DNA of 64,000 bases from Pseudomonas fluorescens (GCF_001708445.1 NZ_CP015637.1:1675001-1739000), one strand, 5' to 3'. Positions 40,119 to 49,086 are shown, counted from the first letter of the stretch. A program made the numbers and translations. Notes: generated by a model not told the origin, from the letters alone.

Positions 40119-42047
40119 ATGCGCAGTCGCCTTTTCAACTTTTTATCTTGTCTGCTTCTTTCCGCCACTGCCGTTCAATCCGCGCAGGCCGTGGACCTCA
40201 CCACTCAACGTCAATATTACGATGAAGCCAAGCGTGCACTGGCCAAGGGCGATACCGGCCCCTACATGCAATACAGCCAGGCCCTGGCCGACTACCCGCT
40301 GACGCCCTACCTGGCGTACGACGAGCTGACCGCCCGCCTGAAGACCGCCAGCAACGAGGAAATCGAACAGTTCCTTGCGAAAAACGGCGACCTGCCCCAG
40401 GCCAACTGGATGAAACTGCGCTGGTTGCGCTGGCTGGCCGATCGTGGTGATTGGCAGACCTTTGAAAAGTACTACGATGCCAAGCTCAATTTCGTTGAAT
40501 TGGACTGCCTGCATGGCCAGTTCCAGCTCACCCACAATTTGAAAGCCGAAGGCTACAAGACCACCGAAAAACTGTGGATGACCGGCAAATCCCAGCCCGC
40601 CGCGTGCGATGCCACCTTTAGTCAATGGGCCGCCGACGGCCAGCTCACCGAGCAAAAAATCTGGGACCGCGCCAAGCTCGCTGCCGAAGCGCGCAACTAC
40701 GCGCTGGCCAACAGCCTGGTGAAAACCCTGCCGACCCTCGGCGCCCAAGGCCGCCTGATGGTCGACGTGGCGCAAAAGCCCGACATGCTCAGTGATCCTT
40801 CGCGCTTCCTGCCGGCCACCGAAGCCATGTCTGACGCCGTGGGCCTGGGCCTGCGCCGCCTGGCTCGCCAGGACCCGGACAAGGCCATGGCCCTGCTCGA
40901 CGGCTATGCCAGCAGCATGCACTTCTCCCGTGACGAAAAAGTGGCGATCGCTCGTGAAATCGGCCTGACCCTGGCCAAGCGCTTCGATCCACGCGCCCTT
41001 GAGGTGATGACCAAGTACGACCCCGAACTGCGCGACAACACCGTGTCCGAATGGCGCCTGCGCCTGCTGCTGCGCCTGGCCCGCTGGGAAGATGCCTATC
41101 AGTTGACGCGAAAACTCCCACAAGACTTGGCCACCACCAATCGCTGGCGCTACTGGCAGGCCCGCAGCCTGGAACTGGCCGAGCCGAAAAACCCGCAAGC
41201 CCTGGTGCTGTACAAGAACCTGGCGAGGGAGCGGGATTTCTACGGTTTCCTCGCCGCTGACCGCTCCAAGGCGCCGTACCAGTTGATCAACAAGCCGCTG
41301 TTGATGAGCCAGGCGCTGATCAACAAGGTGCGCAACACCCCCGGCGTGCGCCGTGCCCTCGAGTTCTATGCCCGTGGCCAGGTGGTGGACGGTCGCCGCG
41401 AGTGGTACCACGTCAGCCGTCACTTTGACCGTGACGAAATGGTCGCCCAGGCCAAGCTGGCCTATGACATGAAGTGGTACTTCCCGGCGATTCGCACCAT
41501 CAGCCAGGCTCAGTACTGGGACGACCTGGACATCCGCTTCCCGATGGCCCACCGCGACACCCTGGTGCGCGAAGCCAAGGTACGCGGCCTGCATTCGAGC
41601 TGGGTGTTCGCTATCACCCGCCAGGAAAGCGCCTTCATGGACGACGCCCGCTCCGGCGTCGGTGCCAGCGGCCTGATGCAACTGATGCCCGGCACCGCCA
41701 AGGACACCGCGCGCAAGTTCAGTATCCCCCTGGCCTCACCCGCCCAGGTACTGGACCCGGATAAAAACATCCAGCTCGGCGCCGCCTACCTCAGCCAGGT
41801 ACACAGCCAGTTCAACGGCAACCGCGTGCTCGCCTCCGCCGCCTACAACGCCGGCCCCGGCCGCGTGCGTCAATGGCTGCGCGGCGCCGACCACCTGAGT
41901 TTCGACGTGTGGGTGGAAAGCATTCCGTTCGATGAAACCCGTCAATATGTACAGAACGTGCTGTCTTATTCGGTGATCTACGGACAGAAGCTCAACTCAC
42001 CACAGCCGCTGGTGGATTGGCATGAGCGGTATTTTGATGATCAGTGA
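40119..42047 (+). CDS. slt: Soluble lytic murein transglycosylase Slt70
   Basis: The 642-aa periplasmic enzyme cleaves glycan strands with formation of 1,6-anhydroMurNAc. It has a signal peptide (FLSCLLLSATAVQSAQA), a doughnut-shaped alpha-superhelical domain, the linker domain, and the lysozyme-like C-terminal domain with catalytic Glu (about residue 503, ITRQESAFMDDARSGVGASGLMQLMPGTA) and AYNAGPGRVRQWL. ATG 40119 is chosen over the upstream frame start because it starts the signal peptide. Its products feed NagZ (25.4 kb). Confidence 0.96.
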   Translation: MRSRLFNFLSCLLLSATAVQSAQAVDLTTQRQYYDEAKRALAKGDTGPYMQYSQALADYPLTPYLAYDELTARLKTASNEEIEQFLAKNGDLPQANWMKLRWLRWLADRGDWQTFEKYYDAKLNFVELDCLHGQFQLTHNLKAEGYKTTEKLWMTGKSQPAACDATFSQWAADGQLTEQKIWDRAKLAAEARNYALANSLVKTLPTLGAQGRLMVDVAQKPDMLSDPSRFLPATEAMSDAVGLGLRRLARQDPDKAMALLDGYASSMHFSRDEKVAIAREIGLTLAKRFDPRALEVMTKYDPELRDNTVSEWRLRLLLRLARWEDAYQLTRKLPQDLATTNRWRYWQARSLELAEPKNPQALVLYKNLARERDFYGFLAADRSKAPYQLINKPLLMSQALINKVRNTPGVRRALEFYARGQVVDGRREWYHVSRHFDRDEMVAQAKLAYDMKWYFPAIRTISQAQYWDDLDIRFPMAHRDTLVREAKVRGLHSSWVFAITRQESAFMDDARSGVGASGLMQLMPGTAKDTARKFSIPLASPAQVLDPDKNIQLGAAYLSQVHSQFNGNRVLASAAYNAGPGRVRQWLRGADHLSFDVWVESIPFDETRQYVQNVLSYSVIYGQKLNSPQPLVDWHERYFDDQ

Positions 42048-42068
42048 CAATGGCTGACGAAAAGCCTG

Positions 42069-42126
42069 TTGTGGCGAGCGGGCTTGTTGTGGCGAGCGGG
42101 CTTGCCCCGCGTTGGGCTGCGAAGCG
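42069..42126 (+). repeat. One-armed REP with two 18-bp head units
   Basis: Two identical 18-bp units (GTTGTGGCGAGCGGGCTT) at 42069-42104 precede the same core GCCCCGCGTTGGGCTGCGAAGC's first 22 bases (42105-42126) as in the 28.6-kb element. The complementary right arm is absent. A small palindrome GGGGCTTGCCCC lies near 42219. Confidence 0.85.
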
Positions 42127-42397
42127 GCCCCAATAAGGCCACCGCGTTTCCCCCCATTTTTGCAATACTGATTAACGGGCGATGTGGTTGGCTTGCTTAA
42201 ATCTATCCGGCGTCTGTTTGGGGCTTGCCCCAGCGCCACGATGAGAGTCGCGCCTGACGATCCTTAAAAGCCCGTCGGCTTCTGAAGCCGATTTTTATGT
42301 CAGGATCTTCGCCAGGCCGGTAGGCCGTTCACGTCATCCGTTGTTCAGCTATCGCAAAACCTGAAGGGTGAATTGTGGTACTGCAACAACCGCAGGG
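42127..42397. other. Gap between slt and the IS110 transposase
   Basis: No gene seen. It holds a hairpin GTCGGCTTC-TG-GAAGCCGA-like sequence followed by TTTTTAT (about 42273-42297) that could terminate plus-strand transcripts, and probably the 3' flank and end of the insertion element, whose boundary I cannot fix. Confidence 0.4.
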
Positions 42398-43423
42398 TCA
42401 GGCGTTCAAGGCGTCTGGCCCTGCTTCATATTGCGCATGGTGAGCCGCTATCGCCCAAGCGATACGCGCCAGTTTGTTGGCCAGGGCACAGGCCACCACA
42501 TTCGAGTGTCGTCGGCGCAGCAGCGCTCGCACCCAGTCGGCCAAAGCCCCCTTCTGATGATCCAGCCTCTGCATGTAAACCCTGGAGCATTGCACCAGCA
42601 GTTGCCGCAGGTGCTTGTCACCCCGCTTGCTGATCCCCAACAAATTGGCTTTGCCGCCCGTGCTGTACTGTCGCGGCACCAAGCCCACTGAAGCCGCAAA
42701 ATCGCGACTGCATCGGTATTGCTTGCCATCGCCCATTTCTACAGCCAGAAGGCTGGCGGTGATCGGACCGACACACGGCATGCTAAGCAAACGGCTCCCC
42801 AGATCATCGTCGGCCAGCTGGCAAGCCAGTTGTTTGTCCAGTTCCTTGATCTGTTCATCCAGGTAAACGAAGTGATCGTGCAGGCGTTGCAACAGCACTG
42901 TCAGCCGCACAGGCAGCTCATGCTCGGCCAAAACAGCTGCCAAACGCTTCATGATGGCTGAGCCTTTGGGCAGGCTGATGCCAAATTCCAGCAGGAAACC
43001 GTGCATCTGATTGGCTGTCTTGGTGCGGTCATGCACCAACGACTCGCGCATGCGATGCAGGACAGACAGGGTTTGCTGAGACTCGGTTTTAGGCGTAACG
43101 AAGCGCATGGACGGACGGGAAGCCGCCTCGCAAATGGCCTCTGCGTCGATAAAGTCATTTTTGTTGCCCTTGACGAAAGGGCGGACAAACTGCGGTGAAA
43201 TCAACTTGGTCGTATGCCCCATCGCCGCAAGCTGACGGGCGATGAAGTGAGAGCCGGCACAGGCTTCCGTTACCACGACGCAGCTCGGCAAGTTGCCGAA
43301 GAACCGCATCATCTGCGCTCGCGAGAGCTTTTTGCGAAACACCTCGCGGCCCGATTTGTCTTGGCCCAGAAGGTGGAAATTATGTTTGCCGAGATCGATC
43401 CCGATCAGCGCTGACTCGCTCAT
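42398..43423 (-). CDS. IS110-family transposase (DEDD type)
   Basis: The 341-aa recombinase has an N-terminal RuvC-like DEDD domain: Asp in LIGIDLGKHNFHLLG, Glu in VVTEACAGSHF, and Asp pair in KNDFIDAEAICEA. The C-terminal Transposase_20 domain follows a coiled coil (LDEQIKELDKQL) and reads SMPCVGPITASLLAVEMGD...AASVGLVPRQYSTGGK, which includes the conserved Ser. GGAGG eight bases before ATG 43423 fixes the start. The frame is intact, so the element may be active. Members of the family are guided by an RNA encoded in their own non-coding end (recent work on IS621). Confidence 0.95.
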   Translation of the reverse strand: MSESALIGIDLGKHNFHLLGQDKSGREVFRKKLSRAQMMRFFGNLPSCVVVTEACAGSHFIARQLAAMGHTTKLISPQFVRPFVKGNKNDFIDAEAICEAASRPSMRFVTPKTESQQTLSVLHRMRESLVHDRTKTANQMHGFLLEFGISLPKGSAIMKRLAAVLAEHELPVRLTVLLQRLHDHFVYLDEQIKELDKQLACQLADDDLGSRLLSMPCVGPITASLLAVEMGDGKQYRCSRDFAASVGLVPRQYSTGGKANLLGISKRGDKHLRQLLVQCSRVYMQRLDHQKGALADWVRALLRRRHSNVVACALANKLARIAWAIAAHHAQYEAGPDALNA

Positions 43424-43445
43424 GATGATGGCCTCCAAAAACAAA

Positions 43446-43478
43446 ACACCCTGCGAAAGCGTAGCCCTCGCAGGGTGT
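43446..43478 (-). terminator. Hairpin plus T-tract immediately upstream of transposase
   Basis: On the minus strand ACACCCTGCGA pairs with TCGCAGGGTGT around an 11-base loop and is followed by TTTTGTTTTT, ending at the transposase RBS. It looks like an intrinsic terminator in front of the gene, blocking incoming transcription or ending a short upstream RNA. Confidence 0.8.
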
Positions 43479-43496
43479 GGGGGTGACCATCTCATT

Positions 43497-43531
43497 AGCC
43501 CGCTGAACCGGTAACGGTCAGCGGGCTTTTT
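43497..43531 (+). terminator. Plus-strand intrinsic terminator at IS flank
   Basis: AGCCCGCTGA pairs with TCAGCGGGCT around 11 bases and a TTTTTG tract follows on the plus strand. No plus-strand gene is adjacent. Confidence 0.8.
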
Positions 43532-43543
43532 GTGCGCGGCTGT

Positions 43544-44215
43544 TTAACTGTGGGTGTGCTCCCGGCTGACCGGAGGCAGTTCAACCGTGCGCTCGGCCGC
43601 GGCCAGGGCCGCCCTCAACCCGGCCTGGTCCAGCGGCACGCAATACGCCGGTTTGGCGCGCTCGAACCGCCAGCTTTCATCCAGGTTGCCGGCGTCCACG
43701 GCATCGAAGCCCAGCTCGTCGAGTAAGCCGATCACCTGGGCTTTCGCGCCAGCATCATCGGCGGCCACCGGCAATGCGCGGCGGTCAGGGGCACCGTGGG
43801 GGCGGGCGTGCTCGGTCAGGTCGGTCGCGAAGATCGCATTGAACACCTTGACCACCTTCGAATGGGAAAAATGCTCGGCGAGCAGCCGGCTGGTGGTGGT
43901 TTCAAAACGGTCGAGCGCGGGGAAATGCCCGTCACGCTCGGGGTAGTAGTTGTTGGGATCCAGTATTGTCTTGCCCTCCAGCCACTGCGCGGGAATGCTG
44001 CGGTAATGCTCAAACGGAATCGCCACCAGCACCACGTCACCGAACTGCGCGGCATCTTGCGCACTGCCCACTTTGACGCCGCGAATACCGCTGAGCACGC
44101 TGCTCATGGTCTGCGGGCCACGGGAGTTGCTCAGCATCACCTCATGGCCGGCAGCTAAAGCCAGCTGGGCCACGGCACGCCCGATAAAGCCCGCGCCAAT
44201 CACGCCAATCTTCAT
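43544..44215 (-). CDS. NADP(H)-binding oxidoreductase, F420-dependent reductase-like
   Basis: A 223-aa Rossmann protein: MKIGVIGAGFIGRAVAQLALAAGHEVMLSNSRGPQ has GxGxxG and the Ser/Arg after beta2 that selects NADPH. It resembles the NADP oxidoreductase coenzyme F420-dependent family (NpdG-like); pseudomonads lack F420, so it probably uses another acceptor. ATG 44215 begins the fold. It is divergent from a LysR regulator 99 bp away, which probably controls it. Confidence 0.82.
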   Translation of the reverse strand: MKIGVIGAGFIGRAVAQLALAAGHEVMLSNSRGPQTMSSVLSGIRGVKVGSAQDAAQFGDVVLVAIPFEHYRSIPAQWLEGKTILDPNNYYPERDGHFPALDRFETTTSRLLAEHFSHSKVVKVFNAIFATDLTEHARPHGAPDRRALPVAADDAGAKAQVIGLLDELGFDAVDAGNLDESWRFERAKPAYCVPLDQAGLRAALAAAERTVELPPVSREHTHS

Positions 44216-44314
44216 GGTCTTGCTCCTTTTGAACAGGGGAGCCGTTATGATGATTGGCAACTGTTTGGCGATAAATAATTGTTATGGCGTGGGTGTTGTT
44301 ACTGGGAGTAGGGA

Positions 44315-45211
44315 ATGATGGACCGTCTATCCAGCATGAATGCCTTTGTGGTCGCCGCCGAGTTGGGCTCATACGCCCGCGCTGCCGAGCGCTTGAACAT
44401 GTCGGCGCAGATGGTGGCCAAACACGTTGCCGCGCTGGAGCAGCGCCTGGGCGCGCGCTTGCTCAATCGCACCACGCGTCGACAAAGCCTCACCGAGTTG
44501 GGCAGCGCGTATTACGAGCGGTGCAAACATATCCTGACAGAGGCCGAGGCGGCTGATTCCCTGGCGCAGATCATGAATGACACGCCGCGTGGCAAGCTGA
44601 AAATCACCGCGCCGGTCACTTTCGGCTCCTACAGCCTGATGCCGCTGATTACCGCTTTTTTGCGCGATAACCCCCAGGTGCAAATCGACCTGCACCTCAC
44701 GGATCGTTTCGTCGATTTGGTGGAGGAGGGCTATGAAGCGGCGTTTCGCATCGGCCCGCTGGCCACCACCGGTTTGACCGCGCGGCCACTGGCGCCTTAC
44801 CGCCTGGTGGCCTGCGCGGCGCCGGCGTACTTGGCGGCCCGCGGCATGCCGCTGGCGCCGGCCGATCTGGAGCACCATGAATGCCTGGGCTACGCCTTCT
44901 GGTCACGCCCCGCGGATCGCGAATGGGTGTTTTACCAAGGCTCGACACCGCACACAGTGAAGGTCGCCAGCCGGTTGCAGATCAATGAAAGCCGGGCATT
45001 GATGACAGCCGCGCTGGACGGTTTTGGCATCGTCCTGGGCCCGGAAGACTTTCTGCACGCGGCGTTGGCCAGGGGTGAGTTGGTGCAGGTGCTGCCGGAC
45101 TTCGAGGCTCCCAGCCGGCCAATGCATCTGGTCTACACCGCCCACCGCCAGCGTACCGCCAAGTTGCGAGGGTTTGTCGAGGCGGTGCTGGAGCGTTTCG
45201 GCCCGGCATGA
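44315..45211 (+). CDS. LysR-family transcriptional regulator
   Basis: The 298-aa protein has the LysR helix-turn-helix (MDRLSSMNAFVVAAELGSYARAAERLNMSAQMVAKHVAALEQRLGARLLNRTTRRQSLTE) and a periplasmic-binding-like effector domain (GKLKITAPVTFGSYSLMPLITAFL, LVEEGYEAAFRIGPL). It belongs to the large AaeR/DmlR-like subgroup. Its divergent neighbour, the NADP-dependent oxidoreductase, is the likely target. The effector is unknown. Confidence 0.93.
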   Translation: MMDRLSSMNAFVVAAELGSYARAAERLNMSAQMVAKHVAALEQRLGARLLNRTTRRQSLTELGSAYYERCKHILTEAEAADSLAQIMNDTPRGKLKITAPVTFGSYSLMPLITAFLRDNPQVQIDLHLTDRFVDLVEEGYEAAFRIGPLATTGLTARPLAPYRLVACAAPAYLAARGMPLAPADLEHHECLGYAFWSRPADREWVFYQGSTPHTVKVASRLQINESRALMTAALDGFGIVLGPEDFLHAALARGELVQVLPDFEAPSRPMHLVYTAHRQRTAKLRGFVEAVLERFGPA

Positions 45212-45414
45212 GGGCGAAGAGGTGCAAACGCCGGGGTGTTGCGGGTACGCCTGAAGCGACCGGCCGTCGCGTGCGCTTTTTGAGGCGAGTGGGTTCAGCA
45301 ACCTGACAGACACCACCTGTTAAAAAAGAACCCAGGCCATGCAGGAGCGCGGCTGGAACCAGGGGGCATTTTTTACTGATACAGGTGTTGGGTGTTAGCG
45401 CCCGAGGGGTTTGT

Positions 45415-45744
45415 ATGTTGTTACGTTATGCAGCATTGGCGGCCATGGTTGTCGCCGCATCCGGGTGTGTGCAAGAGCGTGTCGTGCATGAGCGGCGCCC
45501 GGTGCAACGTGAGTATGTCGAGGTGGTCGCGCCACAGCCGCCGCCGGTTCAAGTGATTGAAGTCGAGCCTGCGCCACGCTACGGCTATATATGGTCGCGC
45601 GGTTACTGGCGTTGGGACGGTGGGCGCTACGTCGCGGTGCATGGCCATTGGGAGCCTGTGCGCGAAGGCTATCGCTACGTGCATCCGCACTGGGTGCAAC
45701 GCAATGACGGTTTCCACTGGCAGGTGGGTGGCTGGGTTCGCTGA
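45415..45744 (+). CDS. YXWXGXW-repeat lipoprotein (109 aa)
   Basis: A short lipoprotein: MLLRYAALAAMVVAASGC is a signal with lipobox ASGC, followed by a Pro/Val-rich spacer (VQEYVEVV... VAPQPPPVQVIEVEPAP). Three Trp/Tyr-rich repeats follow: YIWSRGYWRWDGGRYVAVHGHW, EPVREGYRYVHPHW and DGFHWQVGGW. The repeat family (YXWXGXW) is common in envelope proteins and has no set function. ATG 45415 is chosen for the lipoprotein signal. Confidence 0.85.
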   Translation: MLLRYAALAAMVVAASGCVQERVVHERRPVQREYVEVVAPQPPPVQVIEVEPAPRYGYIWSRGYWRWDGGRYVAVHGHWEPVREGYRYVHPHWVQRNDGFHWQVGGWVR

Positions 45745-45752
45745 AGCCCTGC

Positions 45753-46127
45753 CTAGGTCGGCTTCTTCGTACCCAGGAGCCGAACCTCCCGCAACAGTGC
45801 CGCCCCCAGTTGGTCGGTGCCCAGTTCCCGATAGCCCACGGCCTTGACCTCACCGTTTTCCTCGGCCTGGATGAGGATCACCGGGGTTTCCTTGCCGGTC
45901 GTTTCATCCACATGCATGGCGTACTGGGGAATATCCACTTTGATCGGGGTGCCCGCCGCCTGGCCTTTGACATTGATCAGGAAGGCGGCACACCCGCTGT
46001 CGACATCCGCACTCGTGGCGGAGCGGCCGCTGACAAAGCAGGTGGGCGGCAAGTCGGGCCAGGCGATGGTGTCAGCCAGGACGAGGGTCGGCGTCATGAC
46101 CAGGGCTGCGAGAAGAAGCGTGCGCAC
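45753..46127 (-). CDS. Hypothetical exported protein (124 aa)
   Basis: Starting from GTG 46127 the protein has a signal peptide (VRTLLLAALVMTPTLVLA) and a 106-residue domain with two Cys that may form a disulfide (PPTCFVSGRS...DSGCAAFLINVKG), followed by KVDIPQYAMHVDETTGKETPVILIQAEENGEVKAVGYRELG. I do not recognise a family. The GTG start is deduced from the signal peptide; AGAGAA upstream is a weak RBS. A longer frame to 46235 has no RBS. Confidence 0.65.
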   Translation of the reverse strand: MRTLLLAALVMTPTLVLADTIAWPDLPPTCFVSGRSATSADVDSGCAAFLINVKGQAAGTPIKVDIPQYAMHVDETTGKETPVILIQAEENGEVKAVGYRELGTDQLGAALLREVRLLGTKKPT

Positions 46128-46162
46128 GTGAGGCGTTCTCTGGATCAAGGGAAGATGCGGTT

Positions 46163-46363
46163 TTACCAAAGCCTGCTCGCTGCCGCAACGCGGCGATCGC
46201 GGGTGGGCCGCAGGGTCTCCAGTACCCGCCCCCACTCCACGATTGCCTGGGCCGCTTTCTGGATGTGGGTGAGTCCGAACAGGTCAAACCCTGGACCGAA
46301 CTTCACTCACACCCTTCCATCGGGTTCCCAGCGATACAAACCATGGCCGAGCGCAGTGCCGGT
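46163..46363 (-). pseudogene. Possible coding remnant behind ppnN
   Basis: The frame immediately after the ppnN stop reads HGLYRWEPDGRV, one TGA, then VKFGPGFDLFGLTHIQKAAQ followed by AIVEWGRVLETLRP before a TAA at 46163. The residues look protein-like with GC-rich third positions, but only a 47-codon frame remains after the TGA. It may be a decayed gene or chance; no family is recognised. Confidence 0.3.
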
Positions 46364-47737
46364 TTATTGCACCACGCGGTAGCACGGCACATAGGCCGCG
46401 CCGCCTGGCAGCTTCATGCGGTGCTGGGCGACGAAGGCCTGTAGCAGCTCGTCCAGCGGTTGCATGATGGCCGGGTCGCCGTGGATCTCGTACGGGCCGT
46501 TCTGTTCGATCAGGCGAATGCCCTTGTCCTTGACGTTACCCGCCACGATCCCCGAAAACGCACGACGCAGGTTGGCCGCCAGCTCATGGGGCGGCAGCGC
46601 GTGGCTCAGTTGCAGGCTGGCCATGTTTTCGTGGGTCGGGTCGAACGGGCGCTGGAAGCCTTCGTCGATCTTCAACAGCCAATTGAAGTGAAACGCGTCG
46701 TTGCGCTCGCGCCGGAACTGCTTCACCGCCTTGAGCCCGGCGGTCATCTGGCGAGCCACTTCGGCCGGGTCATCGATGATGATCTGGTAGTGCGCCTGCG
46801 CTGCTTCGCCCAGGGTTGCGCCGACGAAGGCGTGCAGTTGCTGCAGGTACGGCGCGGCGTGTTTCGGCCCGGTGAGGATGACCGGAAATGGCAGGCCACG
46901 GTTGTCCGGGTGCATCAAAATACCCAGCAGGTACAGGAACTCTTCGGCCGTGCCGGCACCGCCTGGGAAGATGATGATGCCGTGGCCGACGCGCACGAAG
47001 GCTTCCAGGCGCTTCTCGATATCCGGCAGGATCACCAGCTCGTTGACGATCGGGTTCGGCGCTTCGGCGGCGATGATGCCGGGCTCGGTCAGGCCCAGGT
47101 AGCGCCCGCCGGTGATGCGTTGCTTGGCGTGGGAAATGGTCGCGCCCTTCATCGGCCCTTTCATTACGCCGGGACCGCAGCCGGTGCACACGTCGAGGCT
47201 GCGCAGGCCCAGTTCGTGGCCAACCTTCTTGGTGTATTTGTATTCTTCGGTGTTGATCGAGTGCCCGCCCCAGCACACCACGATCTTCGGCTCGACACCC
47301 GGGCGCAGCGTGCGCGCATTGCGCAGCAGGTGGAACACGTAGTCGGTGATGCCCTGTGAGTTGCTCAGGTCGATGCGCTGGCTGTCCAGTTCGTTCTCGG
47401 TGTAGACGATGTCACGCAAGGCGCTGAACAGCATCTCGCGGGTGCTGGCGATCATTTCGCCATCGACGAACGCATCGGCCGGCGCGTTCAACAGTTCCAG
47501 GCGTACGCCACGATCCTGCTGATGAATGCGCACTTCAAAGTCTTTATAGGCGTCGAGGATGGTTTTGGCGTTGTCGATATGCGCGCCGGTATTGAGGATG
47601 GCCAGGGCGCATTGACGGAACAGGGTATAGATGCTGCCGGAGCCGGCTTCGCTCAGTTGCTGGACTTCACGTTGGGAGAGTGTTTCGAGGCTGCCCTTGG
47701 GGCTGACGGAGGCGTTGATGACTTGACGTTGGGGCAT
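46364..47737 (-). CDS. ppnN: Nucleotide 5'-monophosphate nucleosidase PpnN
   Basis: The 457-aa protein belongs to the LOG/YgdH family: VVCWGGHSINTEEYKYTKKVGHELGLR, CTGCGPGVMKGPMKGA, and the signature FPGGAGTAEEFLYLLGIL in the central lysine-decarboxylase-like Rossmann domain, flanked by the PpnN N- and C-terminal domains. PpnN cleaves purine and pyrimidine monophosphates to base and ribose-5-phosphate and is activated by (p)ppGpp in E. coli. It is monocistronic, ATG 47737. Confidence 0.94.
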   Translation of the reverse strand: MPQRQVINASVSPKGSLETLSQREVQQLSEAGSGSIYTLFRQCALAILNTGAHIDNAKTILDAYKDFEVRIHQQDRGVRLELLNAPADAFVDGEMIASTREMLFSALRDIVYTENELDSQRIDLSNSQGITDYVFHLLRNARTLRPGVEPKIVVCWGGHSINTEEYKYTKKVGHELGLRSLDVCTGCGPGVMKGPMKGATISHAKQRITGGRYLGLTEPGIIAAEAPNPIVNELVILPDIEKRLEAFVRVGHGIIIFPGGAGTAEEFLYLLGILMHPDNRGLPFPVILTGPKHAAPYLQQLHAFVGATLGEAAQAHYQIIIDDPAEVARQMTAGLKAVKQFRRERNDAFHFNWLLKIDEGFQRPFDPTHENMASLQLSHALPPHELAANLRRAFSGIVAGNVKDKGIRLIEQNGPYEIHGDPAIMQPLDELLQAFVAQHRMKLPGGAAYVPCYRVVQ

Positions 47738-47886
47738 TCTGGTTCCTTGAAAGCGCAGCCACCGCGCCCTTCAGCGGGGCGATGGCTTGAGAATGGTGGG
47801 CGCCGAATTCGGTCGCACGAGACGGTTATTCTGGCCGCCTCGCGGGCAGGGCGCAAACACCGTCCAGCACCATCATGCCGCAGAAC

Positions 47887-48711
47887 TTACTGAATCAGCT
47901 TCCAGTTTTTGTAGAAAACCCGACGCAGGGTGAATACCAGGCCGGCAAAACCCGCGATCACGGCGTTGAGGACCGAGGGCAGCAAGGTCGGCCGCACGAT
48001 ATCAATGAACAGGCAGTAACGTTTTGCGTCGTTCTTGTTGAAGGACGCATGCATCAACGTGTCATCGAAAATAAACAGCGGGTCGTCGTGCCAGTAATGC
48101 TTGTGCTTGCCGACCTGGATATACACGCCGTCATGGTGAGGCGCCGGCGCCATGTTGTAGAGCACCCGGAACATCATGCGCAGGGGCCCGAAGTGAAAGG
48201 ACGTCGAGCGGTTTTCGTTGAACACCGAAACCCCGATGGTCTTCACGAACGGCAGCTTTTTACGCAGTTCCGGGATGTCCAGGGTGGTTTCGATCGGGCG
48301 GCCATACCACTGGAAAAACAGCATGCCGCGTTTCTTCTCGGCCATGCGCTCGTCCAGGTAGCCGATGATTTCATCCTTGTGGGCCATGGCATCGTTGATC
48401 ACCTGTTGCAGGTCTTCACGCCAGGCGGGCGGCAGGTCGCGCATCGTGTAGACATGGCGATTGCGGCTGCTCAGCAGGTCGAACAGGGTGTTGAACGGCG
48501 CCAGTAGCCAGGTATTGCGGCCGCTGCCGATGAAGTATTTCTTGAAGGTATCGCGGTCATACAAGCCGTTACGCAGGAAGTCATAGACACCGCAGACCAG
48601 TACCAGGCCGAGGAAGACCGCCGTGGTCAGGGGGAACAGGAAAATAAACAGCAGCACGCCGAACACCCAGGCGATCGACACTGCTTTCTTGCGTAACGCG
48701 GACTTGCTCAT
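47887..48711 (-). CDS. Membrane-anchored aspartyl/asparaginyl beta-hydroxylase family protein
   Basis: A 274-aa protein with two N-terminal TMs (SIAWVFGVLLFIFLFP, TAVFLGLVLVCGVYDFL) and a soluble Fe(II)/2-oxoglutarate domain of the Asp/Asn hydroxylase type: HFGPLRMMFRVLYNMAPAPHHDG, HDDPLFIFDDTLMHASFNKND, with His-Asp and a distal His, plus Arg in KRYCLFIDIVRP. The same fold includes LpxO (2-hydroxylation of lipid A); the membrane anchor makes a lipid A-type substrate possible but not shown. A C-terminal hydrophobic stretch is also present. Confidence 0.82.
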   Translation of the reverse strand: MSKSALRKKAVSIAWVFGVLLFIFLFPLTTAVFLGLVLVCGVYDFLRNGLYDRDTFKKYFIGSGRNTWLLAPFNTLFDLLSSRNRHVYTMRDLPPAWREDLQQVINDAMAHKDEIIGYLDERMAEKKRGMLFFQWYGRPIETTLDIPELRKKLPFVKTIGVSVFNENRSTSFHFGPLRMMFRVLYNMAPAPHHDGVYIQVGKHKHYWHDDPLFIFDDTLMHASFNKNDAKRYCLFIDIVRPTLLPSVLNAVIAGFAGLVFTLRRVFYKNWKLIQ

Positions 48712-49086
48712 GAAACTCAGCTCCAGCTGGACGCCATTCGACAGGTACGGTTCCGTGGCTGCGAGTGGTGGGGTTTTGAAACATATTGAAACAACCCCGC
48801 CATGATAAGGCGTTATCAGTCGGTTGGGCGTTTTAAATATTGCAAAATTGTGAAGGGATTGAACAAATTTTCACGAATAGCGTTTGCTGCGAAAACGGCG
48901 CAGGACGCGTGGCGATACCCCGAACGTTAGCAGGGATGCGCAGAAAAGCGCGGCGCCGATTGGATTTTGTAAACAGAAGATTTGCGACTATCGTGACGCT
49001 TCGGTTTTTTGGACGTCATAGACCGGTACGATTGAAGTTGAATGGCCACCATTGGCCTTCGGCACCTTGGAAGAGGCAGAAATTTT
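48712..49086. other. Gap between hydroxylase and fabV
   Basis: 375 bp with no recognised gene; several short frames have no RBS or family match. It must carry both divergent promoters; the stretch 48830-48890 is AT-rich. No REP lies here. Confidence 0.55.

Larger units (their letters stand above)
42250..43496 (-). mobile_element. IS110-family insertion sequence (ends approximate)
   Basis: It is defined by the intact transposase plus non-coding flanks. It lies between slt and an oxidoreductase gene. No inverted terminal repeats or target duplication were found, as usual in the family, so the limits are only estimates. A plus-strand terminator at 43497-43531 without an adjacent plus-strand gene may be the original slt terminator displaced by the insertion. 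Confidence 0.55.

Noticed and set aside
42127..43560. IS110 terminal inverted repeats and target duplication
   Set aside because: I compared both flanks by eye and found no convincing pair; IS110 elements often lack them.
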